Assembly (NCBI GenBank): GCA_023664865.1
Contig: JAMPEU010000011.1
Location: 43,115 to 107,114 of the forward strand
Length of the DNA stretch: 64,000 bases
Direction of reading: 5' to 3'
Origin: Butyrivibrio sp.
GTDB lineage: Bacteria; Bacillota; Clostridia; Lachnospirales; Lachnospiraceae
The position numbers were made by a program, and so were the translations under genes. This document shows positions 8,247 through 18,381 of this stretch, in pieces. A model generated the notes under the pieces. It made no database searches and had not been told where the DNA came from. It was given only the letters and a program-made list of their open reading frames with translations. Position 1 is the first letter of the stretch, and each line of letters starts with the position of its first letter.

Positions 8247-9350
8247 TTATTTCATTTCTTTGTCTCTAATTGCAATATTTTTAGCCCATCCGATAACAAT
8301 AACAGAAATTTTATCAACAGCCTTTATGTAATATTTCTCAATGAAATATATCCTTATTAACTCAATTACCGTACATACAATATATACAAGAACAATTACT
8401 GCTATTGAATATGGTATTAAAAAATCACTTTCTGCAAACGCAGCGTTTTTAAAGAGCGTTTTCCAAATATATTGCCTAACGTTAGGATCATCATGAATCA
8501 AATATACGCCAAACGTTGCAGAAGCTATAACATTAATTGCTCTATTAGGCGCTATGTCTATTTTTTCAAATCCTGCAAACATTAAATAGGCAATTATCGG
8601 TACCGGAAGCCTTTGCATATCAGTAAAAGACAAAGCATGCGTACCAACAAACGCAAATCTTGTTCCGATAAAATCCAAAATAACAATAAGCAGAAAAGCA
8701 GCAACGCTTAAAGCCAAAGCTGACATAAGATACACTCTGCCCTTTACTTTTCGTTGTGGAACATATATTCTGAAATACCCTGCAACAGCATATAAATAAA
8801 TGAACCATAAAAGATCATTACACTGCCATGCCTCACTCAAAAATGTTGGGATAATGCACCAGCAAAATGTCAAAAGTATCAATAGACGCTGATAGGTTTC
8901 TTGCTCTAACGTGCGCAAAAATTTATTAATATATGGTGAAAGAAGATACATCATAAAATATGTACTGGCAAACCACCAGTACGAAGACGTAATGGGAAAC
9001 AGACATTTAAGCAACCCTCCAATGTTAAGAGATTGTTCCCCCCATATTATAAATATTAAATATAATGTCATCGAGTATGTAAACATCTGCAGCCATAATT
9101 TAAGTAATTTACTCAATTTAAATTCAGATTCTATAAGAAAATATCCTGAAATAAGGACAAATATATCTACGCCTAATTTCCCTCCACTTTGAAGGAATTG
9201 AACCCACAACCTATTTGCAGAAACTGTTTCTGTAGAAAAATCAAATCCTCCATGTATAACGAAATGATGCGCCACCACCATAAACATTGCAATAATGCGC
9301 AATAATTCAATATTGGATTGGCGTGATATAGTTTTATTTCCAATCTCCAT
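8247..9350 (-). CDS. Acyltransferase-3 family membrane O-acyltransferase
   Basis: The 367-residue, about ten-helix protein belongs to the acyltransferase 3 (OafA/YrhL) family. The N-terminal block SNIELLRIIAMFMVVAHHF carries the conserved Arg and the active-site His. Such enzymes move acetyl or succinyl groups onto cell-surface sugars. It is the last gene of the leftward polysaccharide operon, so it probably decorates the repeat unit. GAGGG precedes the ATG. Confidence 0.88.
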   Translation of the reverse strand: MEIGNKTISRQSNIELLRIIAMFMVVAHHFVIHGGFDFSTETVSANRLWVQFLQSGGKLGVDIFVLISGYFLIESEFKLSKLLKLWLQMFTYSMTLYLIFIIWGEQSLNIGGLLKCLFPITSSYWWFASTYFMMYLLSPYINKFLRTLEQETYQRLLILLTFCWCIIPTFLSEAWQCNDLLWFIYLYAVAGYFRIYVPQRKVKGRVYLMSALALSVAAFLLIVILDFIGTRFAFVGTHALSFTDMQRLPVPIIAYLMFAGFEKIDIAPNRAINVIASATFGVYLIHDDPNVRQYIWKTLFKNAAFAESDFLIPYSIAVIVLVYIVCTVIELIRIYFIEKYYIKAVDKISVIVIGWAKNIAIRDKEMK

Positions 9351-9384
9351 TATATATCCCTCGTAATTCTTTTTGCTATTTGCC

Positions 9385-10170
9385 TTAATTCCGGTAAGAA
9401 CTTATTGATAAATATTTTGAAAGTTTTCTTTTACATATATCATATATTTTCGTTCCTTTATATCTTCTTGTCTTTTCAGCAACAATTTTTGCCACAATCA
9501 TCCTTCTTGAATACTGCATTTTTGTCTCCCTGGCATTTCTATTCCATGTATCTAAATATATTGATAGCAGTCGTTCAGATAAAAAGGCGCAGTACCTTTT
9601 ATGATATTTGGGTTTCTGATTATTTCCTATCCTTAATCTTAATTCAGCGCATACACCAAATACAAATTTGCAATATTTTGTGAACTCTTCTTTTGAGGTA
9701 ATAAACATATTTGCCGGATTGCATGAATTTGACGAACCATCATCGGAATATATCTTAAAGAGGCTGTTACAATATTCAGGATATTTTTCGCAAATTACTT
9801 CACAAAAAATTTTCCACTCATTTATGTCAGAATGAGGGGGGATTCTTCGCCTACTTGCAACAATCCATCCACCTTGATTATCAGTCAGATAGTGGATAAT
9901 TTGTTTCTTACTAACTTTCAGTTTTTTATTATAATGGCTAAATCCGATATAATCATAACTATCCGGATTTACATTCTTCCAGATATAATATAGTCCGGTT
10001 AATTCCCCATAATATTCATTCTCTGCAGATATGTTGTCTCCATTATCATCTCTACATTTATAAATAAAATTTTTTCTGTTTTTGGCTCCAACTTCAATAG
10101 GAACCGCATTACTTGTATGTATGCAGCACCTACCAAACGTCGAAACATATATTACCAGATGCTTCTTCAT
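9385..10170 (-). CDS. DUF4422-type glycosyltransferase
   Basis: A 261-residue protein with the DUF4422 signature: ENEYYGELTGLYYIWKN, DYIGFSHYNKKL and CNPANMFITSKEEFTKYC. DUF4422 proteins occur in capsule and exopolysaccharide clusters and are treated as glycosyltransferases; the sugar specificity cannot be read. The ATG overlaps the flippase stop in ATGA, so translation is coupled. Confidence 0.8.
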   Translation of the reverse strand: MKKHLVIYVSTFGRCCIHTSNAVPIEVGAKNRKNFIYKCRDDNGDNISAENEYYGELTGLYYIWKNVNPDSYDYIGFSHYNKKLKVSKKQIIHYLTDNQGGWIVASRRRIPPHSDINEWKIFCEVICEKYPEYCNSLFKIYSDDGSSNSCNPANMFITSKEEFTKYCKFVFGVCAELRLRIGNNQKPKYHKRYCAFLSERLLSIYLDTWNRNARETKMQYSRRMIVAKIVAEKTRRYKGTKIYDICKRKLSKYLSISSYRN

Positions 10171-11708
10171 TCCTTATTAATTTCCCCCACCTTTTGCTTT
10201 ACGCTGCTCATTATATGCCGTATTCTCCCAATCAAACTTTTATATTCATACGTCCTTCCATATACAGCATATGTAATAACTATACATAATCCCCCACTTA
10301 TCACGCACTTTATAATCATCTGCAATAGAATGTTGGAAAATATTATTTTCTGGCATATTATCAAAATCAATGCGGAAGATGTAAAAAGTAATATGCCGTT
10401 TTTCAACATTGTAGATATTGAAAAAAATATACTTGTCCTAAATCCATATTTGCATAATATATATGGTTCCATAACACACCCCACACAAATTTCCGAGATG
10501 AAAGTTCCAATTATAATTCCAGATAACCCTAACCGTGAAGCTAATATAATAGATATAACCAAATTTAATGTTCCTTCTAAAATGCCGCGATATTTTCCCC
10601 GCCAATATAATCCCATGGCATTTAGAAAAGTGATATTCGCTGTTCGGATTCCTGCAATATAAAAATTTAAAAGATGTAGATAAACAACAACCATATTGAG
10701 CATTGTGCTTTCTTCAAACCAAAAACAAATAAAATCGGAAATGCAATTAAGTATTATTATAAAGCAAAGCGAATACATAAAATGACCGCAGAACATAAGC
10801 TCTTTATATGTTTTTTTAACTTTTTCTAAATTTTCAAGAACATTCAGATTTCCTATACCAGCCTGCACAGCGCCATATACCTGCACTAAAATCTGACCTA
10901 TCCCACTGGTTATATATGTATAATTTGAAAAAATACCAGTTACTTCTAAACCCACATAACGTGAAATTAATATGTTGTCTGTCGCATTTAAAATTGATAA
11001 CTTATTTAATGCCGTGCCAACAACATTATGTTTAATCTCCTTTAAAACCTTTTCTTCGGGCAGTTTATTTTTCTTTTCCTTTAAGTACGGAAACATTTTA
11101 TTTGCTGCCATTGATATACATATATTTTCGCCCAATGTAAAACTTATCTGTAAAACAAGGAACAGAAAATAATTTGAGAAAAATAATAAAGAAACAATTT
11201 GTACAATTCCCAACATGCAAACGCACACATAATGAATTAATATTTTAATATACCTGTCCTGATTAGCTTCAATCAGAGTTGCTTTATACACATAAAAATA
11301 TGAAACTGCAGTATTAATCACGAATAACCCATAATAAACATAAATATTTTCATAATTATTTATTTCTTTTACCAATATATGTAAAAAAGGAATCAAACCT
11401 ATTCCTGCCATCAAAATTAATATGCCAATACATCTGTACACTAATTTAAAGAGATACATTACAGACTGTATACAGTCTGTATCCTGTTCTGCCAATGGTT
11501 TATACAAGCTATAGCATATTGCTGATGCAATCCCAAGTTCTGCAAATGACAGCATTGATATTATATTTGAAAACAGACCGCTAATTCCCAATACATCCAA
11601 GCCAAGCCGCGCCACAAAAACTTTTCTAACATATAAGTTTATAATTATATATGCTAGCTGCCCTATCCAGCTTATCAATAAGTTTCTAATCGATTTTTGA
11701 AATCGCAT
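10167..11708 (-). CDS. Wzx-like polysaccharide flippase (MATE/MVF superfamily)
   Basis: The 513-residue protein has about 12-14 predicted membrane helices and begins with an amphipathic RFQKSIRNLLISWIGQLAY segment followed by VFVARLGLDVLGISGLFSN, as in PST-family repeat-unit transporters. It would flip lipid-linked repeat units to the outer face for the polymerase at 12567-13685. The start is preceded by AGAAAGAG. High AT content and atypical codon use are shared with its neighbours. Confidence 0.88.
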   Translation of the reverse strand: MRFQKSIRNLLISWIGQLAYIIINLYVRKVFVARLGLDVLGISGLFSNIISMLSFAELGIASAICYSLYKPLAEQDTDCIQSVMYLFKLVYRCIGILILMAGIGLIPFLHILVKEINNYENIYVYYGLFVINTAVSYFYVYKATLIEANQDRYIKILIHYVCVCMLGIVQIVSLLFFSNYFLFLVLQISFTLGENICISMAANKMFPYLKEKKNKLPEEKVLKEIKHNVVGTALNKLSILNATDNILISRYVGLEVTGIFSNYTYITSGIGQILVQVYGAVQAGIGNLNVLENLEKVKKTYKELMFCGHFMYSLCFIIILNCISDFICFWFEESTMLNMVVVYLHLLNFYIAGIRTANITFLNAMGLYWRGKYRGILEGTLNLVISIILASRLGLSGIIIGTFISEICVGCVMEPYILCKYGFRTSIFFSISTMLKNGILLFTSSALILIICQKIIFSNILLQMIIKCVISGGLCIVITYAVYGRTYEYKSLIGRIRHIMSSVKQKVGEINKE

Positions 11709-11764
11709 AAATTTTCTCTTTCTTATATCTTGTTTTGAATAATATTTTTAATCGTGACAGCCAA

Positions 11765-12538
11765 TCAGAAATCCCTACAACTATAAAACTCTTTCGTGTT
11801 GATTATTCTTTTTAAATTATGGTTTCTCATATAAGCCCCCACTCTTCTTTCAAAGCAATTACCGCCATAATATGGATACTCCTGTTCTGTTTTTTCATTT
11901 TTTTCATTTAATAATCCTTTTATATTTCTTATTTGATTAACATTTACCAGAAAGCATTGATCTGAGAAATTATCCCCCCAAACCCATTCTTCCCCACCGC
12001 CTTTATATGTTAAGTGGGAAAAATGTTCTATCCATAAGGGATTGGCTGCCAAAATGCTTTTGTCGCGACTCATTAATTCCTGCGCCTTATCAACCCACTG
12101 ATAATTTTCCAATGATGCATCCCCTGTAATATATAGGAGCCATTTCGTCTTACATTTCATTATTGCCGTCATTGGCGCTATCGAATACCAATATCCGTCA
12201 TACTTACACAGTCCGTACGGAAGGCGTCTTTTGTTTTTTACATACCTAAGCATGTTAATTGGATTTTTATCAATTCTGTAGAAGGATTCACGGGTTATCC
12301 CCCAACTAGGAAAAATTTCCTGTTCTACTTCTTTGGAATAATATACGTCTATTGGTTTTACAGATATTTCCCGCAGCATATGTTCAATGCAATCCGAATT
12401 ATTTACATTATTAATAATCAACATCCGCGCAGCAAACAACTTGTTATTATCCGCAAAATGTTTTTTACTGTATAAATTATTTAGTATTACTTTATAATCT
12501 TTTTCAAACACTGCACTCGCTAATGTAATTTCTTCCAT
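11765..12538 (-). CDS. Putative glycosyltransferase of the polysaccharide cluster
   Basis: A 257-residue protein without a family I can name. Features such as KCKTKWLLYITGDASLENYQW and NPLWIEHFSHLTYKGGGEEW suggest a GT-A-like fold acting on a sugar nucleotide, with a weak acidic motif (TGDAS) rather than DxD. It is in line with the operon and has AAGGAG seven bases before its ATG. The assignment depends largely on context. Confidence 0.5.
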   Translation of the reverse strand: MEEITLASAVFEKDYKVILNNLYSKKHFADNNKLFAARMLIINNVNNSDCIEHMLREISVKPIDVYYSKEVEQEIFPSWGITRESFYRIDKNPINMLRYVKNKRRLPYGLCKYDGYWYSIAPMTAIMKCKTKWLLYITGDASLENYQWVDKAQELMSRDKSILAANPLWIEHFSHLTYKGGGEEWVWGDNFSDQCFLVNVNQIRNIKGLLNEKNEKTEQEYPYYGGNCFERRVGAYMRNHNLKRIINTKEFYSCRDF

Positions 12539-12566
12539 ATCAAACTCCTTATGCTTTTATATTTGG

Positions 12567-13685
12567 TTATAGTACAAATCTTCGCAACGCAATCATTACC
12601 TGCAAAACAACTATAACTATAATTTCAATGCTTTTTCTTTCTCTTAGATGCAAAGAGCCTTTTCTCATAAAATAAATTCCAGCACATGTAACAAAAAAAA
12701 TAAGAAAAAAATCTACAATACGATATGAGTTCATAATATATTCAACAGCAAATGCTAAAAATACTCCAAGAAAATAACTCGTCAATATTTTATCATTAGT
12801 ATTACTTCCACTACTCTTCATCAATATAAAAACCAAACAACATATTAAAAAAAAGAGTTCCTTTTTACCCCAAAAAGCATCAAATCTAATCGCTGACGCA
12901 TAAAATACTGTATAGCGTTCAAAGCTAAATATTTTTGTTATTTCATACAGCTTATGGGTTACAATCGGTACAATTTGAATTACTCTAAAACCAATTTTTG
13001 ATATCCATATTGCAACAACAATTCCCCATAATATTAAATATTTCTTCTTTTCATGTACTGTAAACATATCACATATTATTAACAACAGCCCCAATATTGC
13101 ACTGGAATGGAACAGCATTGCAATGACTATAAACAATATGTACGCAAAATAGTTTCGCCGGCATAAATATAAATAAGAAAGCAGTATAAAAGATATAGCT
13201 ATTCCACCTCTCAGTACCTCTCCACTATAATATATACCAAAATATGGTATGAAAAGTGCCGAAAACACACATGGTTGAAATATCATATCCGTTTTTTCTA
13301 CTTTTACCCCATATAATATTATAGCTTCTTCTGTAGAACAATCTTTAAGAAAATTCTTACAAGCATAATAAGCAATGCAATAATTTAAAATTGCAATAAA
13401 TCCGAAAAAAAAACGTACATTAATCCGTAAAGCTTTAAATATACATACTAAAATAATAAACCCTATATTCATATCCCCTTGCTGCATATTGGTAAAACTG
13501 ATTTCGTTATACCCTTCAATATATCCCCTTGTATCTGACAGCATAGGACTTCTTGTTGCAATACATATTACAAAAAAACATAAAGAAATAAATGCCAATA
13601 AATAATTAGAACGATATGTCAAAATCTCATATGTACTTCCAACACATAATACCAAAACTAAAATTATTATCAGATAAACATTCAT
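12567..13685 (-). CDS. EpsG/Wzy-like polysaccharide polymerase
   Basis: The 372-residue protein has about ten hydrophobic segments and the EpsG-family block IATRSPMLSDTRGYIEGYNE in the first periplasmic loop. Such proteins polymerise repeat units outside the membrane. The ATG overlaps the stop of the 13682-14707 glycosyltransferase (ATGA). Wzy proteins diverge strongly, so the call rests on topology, that loop and the neighbouring flippase. Confidence 0.75.
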   Translation of the reverse strand: MNVYLIIILVLVLCVGSTYEILTYRSNYLLAFISLCFFVICIATRSPMLSDTRGYIEGYNEISFTNMQQGDMNIGFIILVCIFKALRINVRFFFGFIAILNYCIAYYACKNFLKDCSTEEAIILYGVKVEKTDMIFQPCVFSALFIPYFGIYYSGEVLRGGIAISFILLSYLYLCRRNYFAYILFIVIAMLFHSSAILGLLLIICDMFTVHEKKKYLILWGIVVAIWISKIGFRVIQIVPIVTHKLYEITKIFSFERYTVFYASAIRFDAFWGKKELFFLICCLVFILMKSSGSNTNDKILTSYFLGVFLAFAVEYIMNSYRIVDFFLIFFVTCAGIYFMRKGSLHLRERKSIEIIVIVVLQVMIALRRFVL

Positions 13686-14707
13686 TTATAAACTCCCAAG
13701 TCCAGTATAACTCGCTCCTCATAGTGATTATCATTCATTATATTTGCGAACTTAGAGCCATTCGCTATTGACGCAACAAGATAGTGACATTTTGATAGTA
13801 ATAACAATTTTGTCAAATAACATAATCCAATCTGATATGTATTTCCTTTGCAATATTTATAAATATAATCATCACCTCTATATTGCGAGAACCTGATATC
13901 ATCAATTTCAATTAATGCGCCTTGCAATTTTTCTTTTAAAAAAACATATATCTTTTCATCTTCCGTAACAAGAAATACTTTACTCTCCAAATATTTTTTG
14001 CGTAACATCATAACCTTTTCATAAAGCTGCTCTTTGCTTGGCTGAACCGGATGCCCTTTAGGACAAAACGCCGTATAATCAGTTCCTCTTATAAATACTC
14101 CTATTATTTTTCCCTGAGCAAAGTGTTCCTTCCATATGCTTTTTACCCTCTCATAAATATATGGTTTTACATCCATATTCCTTTTTATAAATTCATATAA
14201 TTTATGCGTATCATCAAAATTATTAAAATCGTAGTTTTTGTACAACTGATAAATTTCTCCGTTATGTTTTTCTTTATCTGCCTGTATATTCTTTCCAGAT
14301 AAAATAACATTCTTACTGCTATAAATTTCATCAATGCTATACTTTGAAGGTTGGCTCCAAAAATATTCCCACGCATTACGAGTACCCTGAATCAGTTCTC
14401 CTGTTGTATACTGCGTAGTATTATTCTGTAAATCAATAAATGGCACATATCCATGTCTTAATGCGTACTCAATTTCTATGAGAATGCTAAAATATATCGA
14501 TATCAACCCTGTTTCCATTGAGTGATATCTGATTACATAAAATGTAATTTCCTTATTCTTCTCACCGTAATCCTTTTTTATCAATCTTTCACCTTGATGA
14601 AATAAAGTATTGTTTATATATAATAAAACCTTATAAAAAAATTTTTCTGAGAGAGCATTTTTTCTTAAAAAATTGGCAATATTATGCTTTAATTCCCTTA
14701 TTGACAT
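13682..14707 (-). CDS. Putative fucosyltransferase-like glycosyltransferase
   Basis: A 341-residue product with GKIIGVFIRGTDYTAFCPKG, YEKVMMLRKKYLESKVFLVT followed by EDEKI, and YLVASIANGSKFANIM, an arrangement recalling NodZ/O-fucosyltransferase-type GT-B enzymes whose HxRxxD-like motif binds GDP-fucose. Donor specificity is inference. The ATG at 14707 overlaps the end of the upstream gene by 10 bp; a GTG eight codons earlier is an alternative but lacks its own ribosome binding site. Confidence 0.6.
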   Translation of the reverse strand: MSIRELKHNIANFLRKNALSEKFFYKVLLYINNTLFHQGERLIKKDYGEKNKEITFYVIRYHSMETGLISIYFSILIEIEYALRHGYVPFIDLQNNTTQYTTGELIQGTRNAWEYFWSQPSKYSIDEIYSSKNVILSGKNIQADKEKHNGEIYQLYKNYDFNNFDDTHKLYEFIKRNMDVKPYIYERVKSIWKEHFAQGKIIGVFIRGTDYTAFCPKGHPVQPSKEQLYEKVMMLRKKYLESKVFLVTEDEKIYVFLKEKLQGALIEIDDIRFSQYRGDDYIYKYCKGNTYQIGLCYLTKLLLLSKCHYLVASIANGSKFANIMNDNHYEERVILDLGVYK

Positions 14708-15636
14708 ATAATATTCTTTTCCTCTAGACACAATTTTTTATGAACTCGTTTTATAATCCTTTTCGCAAATTCCAAGTATCTTATCACTATAAGAAATATC
14801 CTATTGGATTTCTTATATATCATAGACATAATAGCTTTACTTGAACCCTGACAATGAACAATCACTGCTTCTACTAATTCCCCCCTTACTGTCTTAAAAT
14901 ACAACCTGTCATTTACATAATACAACTTCTTTATTCTTAAAATTTTGTCAAAACAAAATTCGTTTGGAAAATAATTTGCGCTGCTTTGCAAAGAACAGTC
15001 AAACACTATATTATTCTTTATGATTGCTAAATTTAGAACATCTTTCCGCTCTTTTCCCCATAAATATAAAGCAGTCATATCACATATACCGCCTTTTTTA
15101 TTCTTTGATTTCCCATATTTATATTTTTCTTCCAACATATCGATATATGTATCATAAAAACTTCCTAGATACTCTATAAAACTATGTAAACTATTAAGAG
15201 TCCAATAACAGCATTGTGGACCTGCAACCCATATATATGGCTCTTGCTTATATGGTATGGAAAAAGCACAACCACAATTATATTGTTTAAAATACTGATG
15301 TAAATTGCCATAAACTAGAACATCGCTATCTACCATAATTGCAGTTTGAAGTCGTTCCTTTTTCATAAACTCATATAAGTAAAAATACCGCTGAAAACAC
15401 ATGAGTTCAAACGATTCGCTGTTACTGCTCATGTGCTTATAGTTATTTTTAAAATTTTCAAATTTAATATTTTGGTAATCATCAATACAAAACCAGTTTG
15501 CACAATAATCCCTATTGCTATTATCTCCGATTAACAAAATATCATTATTTTTCTGTGCCACATAAATTGCAGTTTTCAAATAATTTTGTCTTCCACAATG
15601 TAAGAAAACAACTGGTACTCTACCAATTTCTTTCAA
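14698..15636 (-). CDS. GT-A-type glycosyltransferase
   Basis: The 312-residue protein has VPVVFLHCGRQNYLKTAI near the N terminus and a DxD-type metal site in TAIMVDSDVLVYGNL, as in nucleotide-sugar transferases with a GT-A fold. A basic, partly hydrophobic C terminus (residues about 275-305) could attach it to the membrane face. It starts with TTG in a TTGA overlap with the upstream gene, with GGAG eight bases upstream. Confidence 0.65.
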   Translation of the reverse strand: MKEIGRVPVVFLHCGRQNYLKTAIYVAQKNNDILLIGDNSNRDYCANWFCIDDYQNIKFENFKNNYKHMSSNSESFELMCFQRYFYLYEFMKKERLQTAIMVDSDVLVYGNLHQYFKQYNCGCAFSIPYKQEPYIWVAGPQCCYWTLNSLHSFIEYLGSFYDTYIDMLEEKYKYGKSKNKKGGICDMTALYLWGKERKDVLNLAIIKNNIVFDCSLQSSANYFPNEFCFDKILRIKKLYYVNDRLYFKTVRGELVEAVIVHCQGSSKAIMSMIYKKSNRIFLIVIRYLEFAKRIIKRVHKKLCLEEKNIICQ

Positions 15637-16556
15637 TGCCTTAACTCCTTTAGTTCCAATAACTCCCCTAATTTTTCATCAACACCAGCCTCATTATATT
15701 TTATCAGACCACCCGTAGGACATACTGTAAATTCCGAAAAATATACTTTTCCATAGCAACTATACAAATCAACACGCACAAAAGGCAACGGTTTGGAAAG
15801 TCTTCTTGCTGTATTTACCAGTTCACTCCAGTTATCCGGTTTTTTAATGGAATAATCCTGTCCTTCGTGTTTTCTACTCATTTTAATTGGTATAAATTCC
15901 ATATCATAACAATTTATAATTGATTCACCATTTTTTATAAAAGCAGCATACAAGAACCGCGGAACGCCATAAAAACAAAAAAACTTATATGTAATAAGCC
16001 CTTCGTACCCATCTTCTAAATACTCTTCACAAATAATTTTTCTTTTATTGATATATTTATATTGAATTTCTACATGCCTAGTCCAATAGTCGTTCTTTAG
16101 CGCTTTTCTTAATTTTTCCTTGGTACTTTTCCAATCAAAGTTGTCCTTGTCATGGCATATTATAATTGAACCGCTATCATGATTGCATTTTAATACAAAT
16201 CTTTTAGGTAACTTGTCCAAATCCTGCTCTAATTCTTCCACGGAATCATACGCACCATATAATTTAGCCAGAGCCCCCCCCGCACCTGATTTTGTTAAAT
16301 ACTCTCTTACCCTATATTTATCAACCATAGTGCTAATCAGCTCATTATTTTTATAATCGTTTAATTTTAAATACTGTATTTTTTCATTCAATGTCTTGGG
16401 ATTCTTTAAATCTAATTTCTTTTCCATCGTTATGTAATAAACCAGTTTTGTTCCAAGCGTGGGACTGATACGAGAGACTATAGATATTCCATTGCTTACT
16501 ATATTTTTCAACCATTTATATTTTTTCAATGCCTTAATTTTTTTAAGTTTTTCCAT
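15633..16556 (-). CDS. TupA-like ATP-grasp protein
   Basis: The 307-residue protein resembles the TupA-like ATP-grasp family found in polysaccharide clusters: LDLKNPKTLNEKIQYLKLND, FVLKCNHDSGSIIICHDK (the lysine and Gly/Ser-rich ATP-grasp part), and FVRVDLYSCYGKVYFSEF with a following GG. TupA ligates glutamyl groups in teichuronopeptide synthesis; here an amino-acyl or similar amide modification of a sugar is inferred. I use the ATG at 16556; an upstream extension overlaps the preceding gene. Confidence 0.75.
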   Translation of the reverse strand: MEKLKKIKALKKYKWLKNIVSNGISIVSRISPTLGTKLVYYITMEKKLDLKNPKTLNEKIQYLKLNDYKNNELISTMVDKYRVREYLTKSGAGGALAKLYGAYDSVEELEQDLDKLPKRFVLKCNHDSGSIIICHDKDNFDWKSTKEKLRKALKNDYWTRHVEIQYKYINKRKIICEEYLEDGYEGLITYKFFCFYGVPRFLYAAFIKNGESIINCYDMEFIPIKMSRKHEGQDYSIKKPDNWSELVNTARRLSKPLPFVRVDLYSCYGKVYFSEFTVCPTGGLIKYNEAGVDEKLGELLELKELRH

Positions 16557-16572
16557 TCTTACACTTTTCCCT

Positions 16573-17724
16573 TTATTTTTCTTGTATACTTTTCCTTGCA
16601 ATATTCCCATACCGAAACTGTTCTGCACACCCATCCGCCGCTTGTTTCATTGCCTGATATTTATCCGGATTTTTTAACAGCTCTTCCAATTTTTCTTGTA
16701 TTTCCTCACTGGAATCTTCATAAAGAAATTCAACATTACCGTTCACATCAACATGATGTGTCCCTTCCCAGTGCTTTACAATCATTGGCACCGCCTGTCC
16801 TGCTGTCTGTTCCCACAATGTAGAATGTCTTCCAGGATAAACCGCAAGGTCAGATGCGGCAATCAAATCATAAGTTTCTTCTCGCGAGAGCCACCCTACA
16901 TAAACTATATGTTCATTACATAAGCTCATTACTTTATCTTTCAATTCATTTATAATCGAACCAAAAATAATCAGCCTCACATTTACTTCCTGCAGACTCT
17001 CCACAGCTTCTTCCAGCAAAATCGTCTGTGTCTTCCAACAGTCAATTTTTCCGCCGGTCACAATCAGGAAATCAGCCTTGCCAATATTATACTTTTTTCT
17101 TGTTTCTTCCCTATTCCCCTTTGCGCTTATAACAAGCTCGCCATCAGCCCCCATTATAAGTAATTCACATTTTTCCTTTGGGAGCTTATATACATCTGTC
17201 AAAAAATCAACCCTGGCGGGCAAGACTCCGTAAAATTTATCAGTATATGGCTCAATCATATGCGCATAATGTCTCCAAATTATCTTATGGAGAACATTCT
17301 TTGAAAGCCAGTTCGTTGCAGAGTTGGAAAAGTCTGCATGGTTATCCACATATACCCTGCTTACTTTGTGCGTCTTGATATACTTCACAATAACCGATAT
17401 ATCAATATATTGACTTCCATGGATAAACAAGATATCCGGTTTCTCCTCACAAAGTACATCATACACCCCGCTAAATTTTCTAAACTTCCTGCGAATATTA
17501 TTTTTACCTTTTATCGGAAGCCTTCTGACACATACTCCATATGGATTTATATATGCAGTTCTTCTATCTTCCGCCAGTTTCCCTTCTATATCATATTTCC
17601 ACATAGATGTAATAACTGTTACATCATATCCCATTTTAGCATGATACTTTGTTAGGATATTTTCCTGATATGCCATTGAATCAGTAAAAACAGTCATACA
17701 CAAATGCACAATCTTTTCTTTCAC
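16573..17724 (-). CDS. Family 4-like glycosyltransferase (GT-B)
   Basis: A 383-residue GT-B enzyme. The C-terminal half shows FLIVTGGKIDCWKTQTILLE, IVYVGWLSREETYDLIAASD and LAVYPGRHSTLWEQTAGQAV, close to the E(x7)E-type donor site of GT4. I favour the GTG at 17724 in a GTGA overlap with the methyltransferase stop over the longer frame beginning at 17805, which would lie deep inside that gene. Confidence 0.8.
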   Translation of the reverse strand: MKEKIVHLCMTVFTDSMAYQENILTKYHAKMGYDVTVITSMWKYDIEGKLAEDRRTAYINPYGVCVRRLPIKGKNNIRRKFRKFSGVYDVLCEEKPDILFIHGSQYIDISVIVKYIKTHKVSRVYVDNHADFSNSATNWLSKNVLHKIIWRHYAHMIEPYTDKFYGVLPARVDFLTDVYKLPKEKCELLIMGADGELVISAKGNREETRKKYNIGKADFLIVTGGKIDCWKTQTILLEEAVESLQEVNVRLIIFGSIINELKDKVMSLCNEHIVYVGWLSREETYDLIAASDLAVYPGRHSTLWEQTAGQAVPMIVKHWEGTHHVDVNGNVEFLYEDSSEEIQEKLEELLKNPDKYQAMKQAADGCAEQFRYGNIARKSIQEK

Positions 17725-18362
17725 CTTTTTATACAAACCACCCTCGTCTGATATCTTCTTCTTAATTTTCCATACAGGTAACATAGCAAGTTGAAAATTT
17801 TCCAACCTACCACTCGCTGAATTTTATAATAGTAAGGCATCCACGCATTGCACAAACTTTCACAACTTTCAACTTCCCAACCGCATAATTTGCACAAATT
17901 ATACATATTCTGAGGAGTCCATGTATATAAATGTTTATGCCTGTCCTCGTCTTTAATCGTTCTGGACATTTCGTGCGGTACAACTAGCACCATTTTCCCA
18001 CCGGTTTTAACAACCCTTTTAAATTCAGTTATATAATAAAATGGATTTTCTACATGCTCTAAAGCATGGTTAGATACCACGATATCAACGCTGTTATCAT
18101 CAATATTTGATATCTGTTCATAGCACAGAATTCCCTTTCCTTCAGCCTCTTCCCTTGCACTGGGATTTATTTCAACCCCTATTTTTTTACCATCAGTTTC
18201 TATTTGCTTTAAAAGAAATCCCCCCCCGCAGCCAAAATCCAATACATCCATATTTCTTTCTATATATGATTCAAATTTGAATAAATTTGCTTTGCCCCCA
18301 AATTCTCCTACCTTTTTTTGCCATGTAAAATATTCCTTATCATAGTGTTGATTAGCTTCCAT
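17721..18362 (-). CDS. SAM-dependent methyltransferase (class I)
   Basis: The 213-residue protein has the class I motifs: VLDFGCGGGFLLKQI (motif I), GVEINPSAREEAEGKG, and DIVVSNHALEHVENPFYYI, with VVKTGGKMVLVVPH (motif IV/post). Within the cluster it may methylate a sugar or lipid-linked intermediate. AGAGG is present upstream of the ATG. Substrate unknown. Confidence 0.85.
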   Translation of the reverse strand: MEANQHYDKEYFTWQKKVGEFGGKANLFKFESYIERNMDVLDFGCGGGFLLKQIETDGKKIGVEINPSAREEAEGKGILCYEQISNIDDNSVDIVVSNHALEHVENPFYYITEFKRVVKTGGKMVLVVPHEMSRTIKDEDRHKHLYTWTPQNMYNLCKLCGWEVESCESLCNAWMPYYYKIQRVVGWKIFNLLCYLYGKLRRRYQTRVVCIKR

Positions 18363-18381
18363 ATTAGATTACCATTCCTCT

